A DNA stretch of 7,002 nt. Source: Desulfuromonadales bacterium C00003068. GTDB lineage: Bacteria > Desulfobacterota > Desulfuromonadia > Desulfuromonadales > Desulfuromonadaceae. Within the stretch, counting starts at the first letter, position 1. Each line of letters opens with the position of its first letter. Below, piece after piece: positions 1-7,002 of the stretch. The notes beneath the pieces are model-generated. The model was given only the letters and a program-made list of their open reading frames with translations. It was not told the DNA's origin and ran no database searches. Both the position numbers and the translations under genes were made by a program. The DNA is taken from assembly GCA_001751155.1 (NCBI GenBank), contig MAXR01000180.1, positions 1 to 7,002 on the forward strand. Reading direction: 5' to 3'.

Positions 1-1566
1 ATCCTCGTTTCAGGTTCTAATACCACGGTGGCCCACCCACAGGTGGCGCGGCGTATTTATGATGCGGTGGATCGTGGCGCGAAATTAATTGTTATCGACC
101 CTCGATCGACGCGAATTGCCCGTTTAGCTCATATCCATTTACAAATTGAATCGGGTAGCGACATTCCACTGCTTAACGCCATCATGCGCTGCATTGTCGA
201 TGATAACCTTCAGGATGCTGGTTTTGTGGCAGCACAGACCGAAAATTATCAGGCGCTACATGACACACTGATGGCGGTTGACCTCGATGAGGTGGCGGCG
301 ATTACAGGGGTGGACTTAGCCCTAATTCAGCAAGCGGCACGACTGTATGCGCAAACAGAGCGCTCAAGCATCTGCTATTGCCTTGGTGTGACTCAGCATA
401 TTTGTGGCACTCACAATGTGCAATCGTACGCAAATTTGGCGATGTTGACGGGGCATGTGGCGCGTGAATCGACGGGGGTAAATCCGTTGCGCGGCCAAAA
501 TAATGTTCAAGGTTCGTGCGATATGGGTGGACTGCCGAATGTTTATCCTGGCTATCAGTCGGTGAGCGATGAAGCGGTGCAGGCCAAGTTTGAACAAGCG
601 TGGGGCGTACCGCTGTCAAAAACAGTTGGCCGGCCACTGCTGGAGATGACCCACGGTGATTCACCCCATGGTGATTCTCAAAGTCGGGCATTGAACGCGA
701 TGGTGATCGTCGGTGAAAACCCGATGCTCTCAGACCCCGGGTTAACTCATGTTGAAGCGACGTTGAAATCCCTCGATTTTCTTGTTGTCGCTGATCTGTT
801 TTTAACTGAAACGGCTCAGCTTGCCGATGTGGTGTTTCCCGCGGCATCCTTTGCTGAAAAAACAGGAACGGTTACCAATTCAGAGCGCCGAGTGCAATTG
901 ATGAATCAAGCGATTGAGCCGATCGGGGACTGCAAAAATGATGGTGAAATTATCATGGAACTGAGTCGGCGAATGGGTTATGAGATGGATTATCCGAACA
1001 GTGCCGCGGTGATGGATGAGATCGCTGCGTTAACTCCGCTGTATGGTGGCATGCACCATGATCGACTGATGGGCTCGTGGGGGTTACAGTGGCCGTGTCC
1101 TGATCGCAATCATCCCGGCACTCAGTATCTACATAAGGATGAATTTGCACGCGGCAAGGGCTATTTCTCTCCTGCCGATCATATTGAGCCTGCCGAAGCT
1201 GCCGATAGTGATTATCCGTTTTTGCTCATTACCGGTCGTGCCTATCACCATTATCATACTGGAACTATGACTCGGCGCTGTTCGATGTTGAATCGCGAGC
1301 ACGATATCCCGTGGCTTGATATTCACCCTGCTGATGCCAACCGTTTAGGCTTGAACTTTGCCGACAAGGTTGTTGTCGCCTCGCGCCGTGGCCAGTGCAC
1401 GTTTAGTGTCTGTATTACCGATAGTGTTAAGCGCGGTGATCTGTATTGCGATTTCCACTTTCATGAAGCTCCTGTCAATTTGCTCACCTTGACCGCCGCT
1501 GATCCCATCGCCCACTGCCCTGAATTCAAGCGCTGCGCAGTGCAGGTGACCAAGGAGGTGCTATGA
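1..1566 (+). CDS. fdhA: Formate dehydrogenase catalytic (alpha) subunit, molybdopterin oxidoreductase; 5' end outside window
   Basis: The reading frame is open from base 1, so the gene starts upstream; the GTG at 28 is only an internal valine codon. The 521 visible residues are the C-terminal part of an FdhF/FdhA-type Mo- or W-bis-MGD formate dehydrogenase, which oxidises formate to CO2. Diagnostic motifs are VNPLRGQNNVQG (fragment residues about 161-172; its Arg at 164 matches the active-site Arg333 of E. coli FdhF), CDMGGLPNVYPGYQ just after it, GENP at 238-241, and the ADVVFPAASFAEKTGTVTNS stretch. The C-terminal dinucleotide-binding domain begins near LLITGR (about 408-413) and contains HYHTGTMTRR. 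The N-terminal 4Fe-4S region and the catalytic Sec/Cys lie off the window, so metal and Sec/Cys use cannot be read. No membrane segment is seen here. The gene overlaps the next by ATGA, and its partners point to an NAD(P)-linked cytoplasmic enzyme. A short HGDS-PHGDS duplication sits at residues 217-226. Family call is firm; the symbol is generic. Confidence 0.93.
   Translation: MLVSGSNTTVAHPQVARRIYDAVDRGAKLIVIDPRSTRIARLAHIHLQIESGSDIPLLNAIMRCIVDDNLQDAGFVAAQTENYQALHDTLMAVDLDEVAAITGVDLALIQQAARLYAQTERSSICYCLGVTQHICGTHNVQSYANLAMLTGHVARESTGVNPLRGQNNVQGSCDMGGLPNVYPGYQSVSDEAVQAKFEQAWGVPLSKTVGRPLLEMTHGDSPHGDSQSRALNAMVIVGENPMLSDPGLTHVEATLKSLDFLVVADLFLTETAQLADVVFPAASFAEKTGTVTNSERRVQLMNQAIEPIGDCKNDGEIIMELSRRMGYEMDYPNSAAVMDEIAALTPLYGGMHHDRLMGSWGLQWPCPDRNHPGTQYLHKDEFARGKGYFSPADHIEPAEAADSDYPFLLITGRAYHHYHTGTMTRRCSMLNREHDIPWLDIHPADANRLGLNFADKVVVASRRGQCTFSVCITDSVKRGDLYCDFHFHEAPVNLLTLTAADPIAHCPEFKRCAVQVTKEVL
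649..678 (+). repeat. 15-base in-frame tandem duplication inside fdhA
   Basis: Two adjacent 15-base units (649-663 and 664-678) agree at 12 of 15 positions and encode T-H-G-D-S then P-H-G-D-S. They lie between the LLEM helix and the ALNAMVIVGENP strand, where related formate dehydrogenases as I recall them have a short HDGKIKAL-type turn. It looks like a small surface-loop expansion by slippage or duplication. The reading frame is kept. Confidence 0.6.
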
Positions 1567-2684
1567 CTGTCACGGCTCTACTTAAAAAAGAGAATCTGAT
1601 GCCACTGTTGATGCAACTATGTCAGCAGCAACGGTTGGTGGCTCCTGTTAAAAATAACTATGGTGACACCCTGTTTAGCGTTATTGATGATCCGACGGCG
1701 GTGGAGATCGACCTGATTAATCAACCGCAGAACTCGATCAAGTCGTTCCTATTTCCCCAAACGGAAACATTGAGTCATTATCGTCTCGATCATAATGATG
1801 AAACGGGGCGTTCAGGGTATCAGTTTCATGCCACTCTGCCGCAGGTTTTACCCACGGTTTATTTTGGCGTGCGCTCATGCGATATGAATGCGGTGTTGTA
1901 TTTAGACAAAATCTTTAATCCTAAGGCGGGGGCCGATCCGTACTATCAACAACGGCGCAAAAATGCCACCTATATCACCTTGGCGTGTCAGTCTCCTGAG
2001 GCCAACTGCTTTTGTGATAAAACCCAAACAGGGCCATTTATGCAGAATGGTTTTGATCTGCAATTAACAGATATCGGCTCTCATTACCATGTCACCACAG
2101 CGCAGAATGATTGCCCGAACGGGCACGACTTTTTGAGCCAGTTTAGCATCTCTTTTTGCTCTTCAAGTGCGGCTGATGACACCATGATGCAACAGGTGAA
2201 TACAAAGGCTCAGGCGTTGTTGAATCTCGCTGTGGATGTCGAACGTTGTGTCACCTTGCTGAACGACTCACCGCTGCCAGAAACACTATTGCAACAACTC
2301 GCTGTACGTTGTCAGGGGTGTGCGGGCTGTGCTTTTGTTTGCCCAACCTGTAGCTGTTTTACCATTAGTGATCAAAAACTGAGTGATCAACACGGTGAAC
2401 GCGTTCGTCGTTGGGATGCTTGCACTTTTACAGGTTTTACCAAAATGGCGGGCAATCATAATCCTGTTGATGGTGAATCGCAACGGATGACCAAGCGCTT
2501 TTTGCATAAATTGCAGCACGATGTTGCTCTCTATGATCAGGTGAGTTGTGTCGGTTGCGGTCGCTGTGTCGATATGTGTTTTGGTGGTGTTGATATTGTC
2601 CGTTTCATCAATGGTGTATGTGCTGCTGACGATGAAGGTTCAACGGCTGAAACAGTGGGTGAGGGGAGTTTAGGCGATGAATGA
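1563..2684 (+). CDS. 4Fe-4S dicluster electron-transfer subunit, HydB/AsrA-like (sulfhydrogenase beta type)
   Basis: This 373-residue protein probably carries electrons between the formate dehydrogenase and the flavin subunit encoded next. The C-terminal half has two ferredoxin-type clusters: C250-x2-C253-x2-C256-x3-C260, followed by P-T-C263-S-C265, and C329-x2-C332-x2-C335-x3-C339. The N-terminal region carries family marks of HydB (Pyrococcus sulfhydrogenase beta) and AsrA (anaerobic sulfite reductase A): YFGVRSCDMNA (about 100-110), the CQSPEANCFC cysteine group (142-151), and CTFTGFTKMAGNHNP (287-301) between the clusters. After C339 the usual proline is replaced by phenylalanine (CFGGVDI). 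The start ATG overlaps the fdhA stop (ATGA), with a near-perfect AAGGAGGTG ribosome site ending 2 bases before it; no other start is better. There is no signal peptide or membrane segment. A sulfite-reductase or hydrogenase partner is possible in principle, but the fused operon with fdhA makes a formate dehydrogenase beta subunit the better reading. Confidence 0.88.
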   Translation: MTVTALLKKENLMPLLMQLCQQQRLVAPVKNNYGDTLFSVIDDPTAVEIDLINQPQNSIKSFLFPQTETLSHYRLDHNDETGRSGYQFHATLPQVLPTVYFGVRSCDMNAVLYLDKIFNPKAGADPYYQQRRKNATYITLACQSPEANCFCDKTQTGPFMQNGFDLQLTDIGSHYHVTTAQNDCPNGHDFLSQFSISFCSSSAADDTMMQQVNTKAQALLNLAVDVERCVTLLNDSPLPETLLQQLAVRCQGCAGCAFVCPTCSCFTISDQKLSDQHGERVRRWDACTFTGFTKMAGNHNPVDGESQRMTKRFLHKLQHDVALYDQVSCVGCGRCVDMCFGGVDIVRFINGVCAADDEGSTAETVGEGSLGDE

Positions 2685-3504
2685 TAATTTTTATGTGCCA
2701 CAGCAGGCCATTATTAGTGAGATCATTGTAGAAAATAGCGTGGTCAATACCTATCGTGTCGTACTGACTGATTTGGATTCTTCCTCTGCGATGCAAACCA
2801 TGTTAGCGGGTCAGTTTGTGATGGTGTCGGTGCCCCATTGCGGTGAAGCACCGATCTCTCTTTCGTCGTTAGCGACGCCAGAGAGCGCAACCTTTAATTT
2901 AACCGTGCGCAAATCAGGCCAACTGACAGACTCTCTGCACGAGCTATGTTGTGGCGATACCATTGGTGTGCGTGGCCCCTATGGTCAGCCGTTTGATTTG
3001 CATGAGATGGTCGGCAAAAGTCCCCTTTTTATTGCCGGTGGAATAGGGATTGCTCCGCTTCGGCCCGTTATTGAGCATTGTAGTGATAATCGAAGCAGTT
3101 TTGGTAAGGTGGCGCTACTTTATGGCTGTAAAAATGCCACGGAGTTTTGTTTTAAAAACGATCTCAATCGCTGGCAGCAGGCCGGTATCACCTGTCAACT
3201 GACGGTCGATCAAGCTGAGCAGGATTGGGCTGGAGAAGTAGGCCTCGTTACCCATCACCTAACAGCACAAACCATCGCTAACCATGATCAATTTTATGTC
3301 TGTGGCCCCGGAGTGATGATCCGTTTTGTCATAGAGCGCTTGGAACAGCTGGGTGTAAAGCGAGAGCAGATTGTTACCACCTTGGAGCGTCACATGAAGT
3401 GTGGTGTCGGTGTCTGTGGTCATTGTCATCTTGAAGAGAAACTGGTGTGCGTGGATGGGCCTGTTTTTCGTGGCACAAATTTGCCAAAATTAACCAAGTT
3501 ATAA
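2677..3504 (+). CDS. FAD/NAD(P)-binding reductase with 2Fe-2S site, HydG/AsrB/PyrK-like (sulfhydrogenase gamma type)
   Basis: This 275-residue ferredoxin-NADP+ reductase-fold protein is likely the diaphorase end of the complex, passing formate-derived electrons to NAD+ or NADP+ or the reverse. An N-terminal FAD-binding beta-barrel contains AGQFVMVSVP (about 44-53) and APISLSS (58-64) in place of the usual RxYS-type flavin motif, as in HydG, AsrB and PyrK relatives. The nucleotide-binding part has IAGGIGIAPLRP (119-130) and YVCGPGVMI (207-215). The C-terminus carries a 2Fe-2S motif of PyrK/HydG type: C242-x4-C247-x2-C250-x7-C258. It starts inside the previous gene (8-base overlap) with GGGGAG at 2663-2668 about 8 bases before the ATG, so translation is probably coupled. 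Whether NAD or NADP is used cannot be told. No clear T-tracted terminator follows; a weak 5-bp hairpin (3514-3533) is all I see before the next gene. Confidence 0.88.
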   Translation: MNDNFYVPQQAIISEIIVENSVVNTYRVVLTDLDSSSAMQTMLAGQFVMVSVPHCGEAPISLSSLATPESATFNLTVRKSGQLTDSLHELCCGDTIGVRGPYGQPFDLHEMVGKSPLFIAGGIGIAPLRPVIEHCSDNRSSFGKVALLYGCKNATEFCFKNDLNRWQQAGITCQLTVDQAEQDWAGEVGLVTHHLTAQTIANHDQFYVCGPGVMIRFVIERLEQLGVKREQIVTTLERHMKCGVGVCGHCHLEEKLVCVDGPVFRGTNLPKLTKL

Positions 3505-3623
3505 CAGATGTGTTACCCTGCATCGTGTGGGTAGATTCTCTTGTGTGAACTAAAATCCTGTGGCATGAACTCCCCACTTGCCATTGGGTTTAAAGGGTTG
3601 GGGGACTAAGATAGGAGAGACGT

Positions 3624-3965
3624 ATGGAGTGGTATCTTGCCGTGTTGAAGAACTACGCTGGCTTTAGTGGTCGGGCCCGTAGAAAAGAGTATTGGATGTT
3701 TTTGCTCTTCAACATGATAATCGCTGTAGTTTTGGGTTTTATTGAAGGACTTTTTGGTAGCCCAGGTATTCTTGGTTCAATTTATAGTTTAGCGGTGCTT
3801 GTTCCGAGTATTGCCGTTTCAATGCGTCGCTTACATGATACGGGTCGTAGTGGTTGGTGGATGTTGATTGGTTTTGTTCCGCTGATTGGTGCCATTGTGC
3901 TACTGATATTCTTTGTCCAAGATAGTATGCAAAGTTCAAATCAATACGGTCCATCACCTAAATAG
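3624..3965 (+). CDS. DUF805 family small inner-membrane protein
   Basis: A 113-residue protein of the DUF805 (YhaH/YhaI-like) family, whose biochemical role is unknown. The family hallmarks are all present: FSGRARRKEYW near the N-terminus (14-24), PSIAVSMRRLHDTGRSGWW (61-79), and a C-terminal NQYGPSP. Three hydrophobic stretches, at about 25-43, 48-66 and 79-98, suggest three membrane spans. AGGAG at 3613-3617 stands 6 bases before the ATG and supports this start. The gene lies 119 bases after the reductase gene on the same strand with no firm terminator between, so it could receive read-through from the formate dehydrogenase operon. The gap also allows its own promoter, though I recognise none. 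A strong terminator begins 25 bases after the stop. There is no reason to link its function to formate metabolism. Confidence 0.9.
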   Translation: MEWYLAVLKNYAGFSGRARRKEYWMFLLFNMIIAVVLGFIEGLFGSPGILGSIYSLAVLVPSIAVSMRRLHDTGRSGWWMLIGFVPLIGAIVLLIFFVQDSMQSSNQYGPSPK

Positions 3966-3990
3966 TTTTGGATTGATCTGTTCGTATAAA

Positions 3991-4027
3991 AAAAGCCCCT
4001 CACGAGAATCTCTTGTGAGGGGCTTTT
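3991..4027. terminator. Intrinsic (Rho-independent) terminator, probably bidirectional
   Basis: Two 17-base arms (3991-4007 and 4011-4027) pair fully apart from one G-U wobble, around an ATC loop. The core is GCCCCTCAC with GTGAGGGGC. On the plus strand the stem ends in TTTT and closes the DUF805 transcript. On the minus strand the run of seven A at 3988-3994 becomes a seven-base U tract, so it would also stop transcription from eno. This suits its place between convergent genes. Confidence 0.9.
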
Positions 4028-4030
4028 GCT

Positions 4031-4108
4031 TGTGTACCGGCTTCGAATTGAACGCCTGTGAGCCGGCTTTGAACTAAACGCCTGTGTGCCAGCGCAGATG
4101 ATTGCGTT
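4031..4108. repeat. 26-base tandem repeats, two good copies and one degenerate
   Basis: Units at 4031-4056 and 4057-4082 match at 21 of 26 positions; the best core is 24 bases long (4037-4060 against 4063-4086, 21 of 24 identical). A third unit at 4083-4108 keeps only its first part (TGTGTGCCAGC against TGTGTACCGGC and TGTGAGCCGGC) and then diverges. No frame across it looks coding. The last unit runs into the left arm of the inverted repeat at 4080-4156, so the two structures overlap. Confidence 0.7.
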
Positions 4109-4156
4109 CAACGTTGTCACTTAACTTTCCGCAATTCTCTGCGCTGGCACACAGGC
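4080..4156. repeat. Long imperfect inverted repeat 3' of eno, REP- or MITE-like
   Basis: Arms 4080-4105 and 4131-4156 are complementary over 26 positions with one true mismatch (T4099 with C4137) and one G-U pair (G4100 with T4136). The outer 19 base pairs are perfect. The loop is 25 bases and holds the palindrome CAACGTTG (4109-4116). There is no T tract on either strand, so it is not itself a standard terminator. It begins 25 bases after the eno stop codon and could form a stable hairpin at the 3' end of the eno mRNA. The composition is typical of dispersed intergenic palindromes, but one window cannot show copy number. Confidence 0.8.
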
Positions 4157-4181
4157 TGAGTGTGTCGCTATGTTTTAAAGC

Positions 4182-5591
<1,410 letters not shown>

Positions 5592-5594
5592 TTA

Positions 5595-5627
5595 TTTATA
5601 GCATAAGATGTGAAAAATTAAAGGCAA
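5595..5627 (-). promoter_or_regulatory. Possible sigma-70 type promoter for eno
   Basis: On the minus strand TTGCCT (5627-5622) is followed after 16 bases by TATGCT (5605-5600), which runs directly into TATAAA (5600-5595). Each hexamer at the correct spacing matches the consensus at four of six positions; TATAAA matches at five but sits about 21 bases from the -35. The position, about 130 bases before the eno start, is plausible. AT richness makes chance matches likely. Confidence 0.3.
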
Positions 5628-5728
5628 TTTTGTTGCACCAGCAAACTTCTTTGTTAACGTTATTGCGTTGGTACAATTGTCACAGTATTTTTGCATGAAT
5701 TTGTATTGTTAAAGTTGTCAATTTGTTG

Positions 5729-5743
5729 CCTACTATCAGTAGG
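5729..5743. repeat. Short perfect dyad CCTACT-ATC-AGTAGG
   Basis: Six-base arms (5729-5734 and 5738-5743) surround an ATC triloop, with a further possible G-U pair outside. It lies directly before the larger hairpin at 5750. It could be a small RNA hairpin or an operator; no regulator family is recognised. Confidence 0.4.
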
Positions 5744-5749
5744 TTATCT

Positions 5750-5792
5750 GATGAAACCGGTGTGTAGATGCCGGTTGCTTTCATCGGTTTTT
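5750..5792 (+). terminator. Terminator-like hairpin in the phoH upstream region
   Basis: GATGAAACCGG (5750-5760) pairs with CCGGTT (5771-5776) and TCATC (5781-5785), giving 11 base pairs with a four-base bulge (GCTT) and a ten-base loop. GG and a run of five T (5788-5792) follow. A second pairing is possible, AAACCG with CGGTTT (5785-5790), which would compete with the first. No gene on the plus strand ends here, so it may end a short leader or small RNA, or act as an attenuator about 147 bases before the phoH start. The bulge and short T run keep this tentative. Confidence 0.4.
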
Positions 5793-5929
5793 AATGATAG
5801 TGTGATCGATCCTAGATGTGGGTAGAGATGTTATTGTGTTAAGCGGCATCTCACTTAAGTTTTGTATTTCTATGAGTTCTTCTTGGGTGAAGTTCTGATA
5901 CCATTCTAGGCGTTCAGTTTGCGCAGTGC

Positions 5930-5934
5930 TGAGG
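5930..5934 (+). promoter_or_regulatory. Ribosome binding site for the GTG start of phoH
   Basis: TGAGG stands 4 bases before GTG at 5939. The next in-frame ATG (5984) lacks a comparable site and would remove the conserved FTLSD segment, so the GTG is preferred. Confidence 0.55.
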
Positions 5935-5938
5935 TTTT

Positions 5939-6895
5939 GTGAATCAAGATACCTACCGAAGTTGTTTTACCCTGAGTGATCCGATGCTATCCCATGCGTT
6001 ATTAGGGCCGCAAAATGGTCACCTCCACCAGTTAGAATCGTTGCTACAGGTTAGCCTGAGTTCTCGTGGTTCTGATATCCAAATAAGTGGTGCGAAATTT
6101 GATGTTGATTTAACCGAACTCATTTTACACCAGCTGGTCCTGTTGCTCCAAAAGGGTTATCCCCTGTATCCACCTGATATTGAATATGCTGCAAATATTT
6201 TACGTACCGATTCTTCGATTAAGCTTACAGAGATCTTTTTTGATACTGTTTTAGTCTCGGCGCGCAATAAATTTATTGCACCGAAAAGTCTAGCGCAAAA
6301 AATGTATATCGATGCGATTCGTCAACACGATATTGTGTTTGGTGTTGGCCCTGCTGGTACGGGTAAAACCTATCTGGCAATGGCTTTAGCTGTCGCCGCT
6401 TGGCAAAAGAAACAGGTTCGTCGTATTGTTTTGGTTCGTCCTGCTGTCGAGGCAGGGGAAAAACTTGGATTTCTCCCTGGCGATATTGCCGAGAAGGTAA
6501 ACCCCTATTTGCAACCACTTTACGATGCGTTGTTTGATATGGTGGACCGAAGTAAGGGCCAGGCGATGATCGATGAGGGGATTGTTGAGGTTGCGCCACT
6601 CGCATTTATGCGTGGTCGAACCTTGAACGATTCTTTTATTATTTTAGATGAAGCACAAAATACCACAACAGAACAGATGAAGATGTTTCTAACCCGTCTC
6701 GGTTTCGGCAGTAAGGCTGTTGTGACAGGTGATGTTACCCAAATTGATCTTCCTAGTGGTAGACCTTCAGGTTTGCTGCAAGCGATTAAAATTTTAAACG
6801 ACGTTGAAGGGATTGCTGTGAATCGTTTCAGCGATATTGATGTGGTACGTCACCCCATTGTACAGCGGATCGTTAGAGCGTACGAGAAGGCTTGA
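5939..6895 (+). CDS. phoH: PhoH-like P-loop ATPase (YbeZ type)
   Basis: A 318-residue PhoH/YbeZ family cytoplasmic ATPase, near the family's usual length. The P-loop GPAGTGKT is at residues 137-144 and Walker B ILDEAQ at 235-240, followed by the family pattern QMKMFLTRLGFGSKAVVTGD and then QIDLP. An N-terminal nucleic-acid-binding-like segment contains LLQVSLSSRGSDIQISG (35-51), and GYPLYPPDIEYA (73-84) is another family mark. YbeZ proteins act with the endoribonuclease YbeY in 16S rRNA maturation and ribosome quality control; that role here is carried over from family knowledge. The start is GTG, with TGAGG four bases upstream, and is supported by the conserved FTLSDPMLSHALLG beginning at residue 10. 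The next gene starts one base after the stop, so the two are in one operon; ybeY would be expected further on. No ATPase residue appears to be lost. Confidence 0.95.
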   Translation: MNQDTYRSCFTLSDPMLSHALLGPQNGHLHQLESLLQVSLSSRGSDIQISGAKFDVDLTELILHQLVLLLQKGYPLYPPDIEYAANILRTDSSIKLTEIFFDTVLVSARNKFIAPKSLAQKMYIDAIRQHDIVFGVGPAGTGKTYLAMALAVAAWQKKQVRRIVLVRPAVEAGEKLGFLPGDIAEKVNPYLQPLYDALFDMVDRSKGQAMIDEGIVEVAPLAFMRGRTLNDSFIILDEAQNTTTEQMKMFLTRLGFGSKAVVTGDVTQIDLPSGRPSGLLQAIKILNDVEGIAVNRFSDIDVVRHPIVQRIVRAYEKA

Positions 6896-6896
6896 T

Positions 6897-7002
6897 ATGG
6901 CACCGAAACAACAAAAAAAAGTGATTCAATCGCATAAAAAAGTAAGTCGCGGTCAATTTCTGCTGAATGGTGCAGCGCATAAAAGGGTGTTGTTATTGCT
7001 CC
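6897..7002 (+). CDS. Start of probable HD-family 7TM phosphohydrolase (PgpH-like), cut by window end
   Basis: Only 35 codons are visible. They encode a lysine- and glutamine-rich basic N-terminus (MAPKQQKKVIQSHKK), then a segment that turns hydrophobic at the edge (KRVLLLL), which fits a cytoplasmic tail before a first membrane span. GAGAAGG at 6884-6890 sits 6 bases before the ATG, and the gene starts one base after phoH. In Desulfuromonadia and Firmicutes, as I recall, phoH is often followed by a membrane HD-domain protein (PgpH, a cyclic-di-AMP phosphodiesterase in Listeria) and then ybeY. The start is well supported; the product name rests mainly on gene order, because no HD motif is inside the window. 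Confidence 0.5.
   Translation, partial: MAPKQQKKVIQSHKKVSRGQFLLNGAAHKRVLLLL

Noticed and set aside
302..847. Long minus-strand open frame of 181 codons inside fdhA
   Set aside because: It lies fully antisense to a conserved gene and its translation shows no recognisable domain; it is a by-product of the coding strand.
3514..3533. Terminator after the reductase gene
   Set aside because: The stem is only 5 bp (TACCC with GGGTA), has a ten-base loop, and no T run follows.
3561..3584. Possible sigma-54 promoter (TGGCATG followed by TTGCCA) before the DUF805 gene
   Set aside because: The GG at 3562-3563 and the GC at 3580-3581 are 18 bases apart; the -24/-12 promoter needs 12 bases.
4031..4108. 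CRISPR array
   Set aside because: The 26-base units are directly adjacent without spacers, there are at most three, they are divergent, and no cas gene is present.
4080..4156. Integron attC site
   Set aside because: GTTCAAC- and TTAAC-like bases occur only in the loop, not at the ends of the inverted repeat, and there is no cassette gene or integrase nearby.
5872..5898. Upstream mini-ORF before phoH
   Set aside because: Eight codons, no Shine-Dalgarno sequence, and nothing to suggest translation.
6273..6605. Minus-strand open frame of 110 codons inside phoH
   Set aside because: It covers the conserved P-loop region of phoH on the opposite strand and is low-complexity, rich in Gln, Pro and Arg.

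Overview
The window reads as ordinary chromosome of a moderate-GC, anaerobic, Gram-negative bacterium. It most resembles the Desulfuromonas/Geobacter/Pelobacter group (Desulfuromonadia). This rests on three things: a formate dehydrogenase joined to sulfhydrogenase-type diaphorase subunits, an enolase of the type I associate with that group, and a phoH gene followed directly by what looks like a PgpH-type 7TM-HD phosphohydrolase, an order I recall from Geobacter relatives. No similarity search was possible, so the taxonomy is an inference.

Left part (1-3504, + strand): three translationally coupled genes form one operon that begins before the window. The first is the C-terminal part of a molybdopterin formate dehydrogenase catalytic subunit. 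The second is a HydB/AsrA-like protein with two 4Fe-4S clusters. The third is a HydG/AsrB/PyrK-like FAD and NAD(P)-binding reductase with a 2Fe-2S site. Together they would be a soluble formate:NAD(P)+ oxidoreductase: electrons from formate pass from the Mo/W centre through the iron-sulfur chain to FAD and then to NAD(P)+, or run the other way. The ATGA overlap at 1563-1566 and the 8-base overlap at 2677-2684 suggest equal synthesis of the three proteins.

Middle (3505-4181): a small DUF805 membrane protein is followed by a strong intrinsic terminator (3991-4027). After that comes a short repeat-dense convergent intergenic patch, with two to three 26-base tandem units that run into a long near-perfect inverted repeat (arms 4080-4105 and 4131-4156). 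This patch lies 3' of both the DUF805 gene and enolase.

Right part (4182-7002): eno lies on the minus strand with a clear ribosome site that fixes its start at 5468. A 470-base AT-rich divergent intergenic region (5469-5938) separates it from phoH on the plus strand. That region holds small dyads and one terminator-like hairpin, but no convincing promoter on the phoH side. phoH starts with GTG and is followed after one base by the first 35 codons of a probable HD-family membrane phosphohydrolase, which runs off the right edge.

I see no CRISPR array, transposase, tRNA, rRNA or obvious new system. The points most worth a second look are the formate dehydrogenase-HydBG gene arrangement, the composite intergenic repeat, and the unexplained hairpin upstream of phoH.
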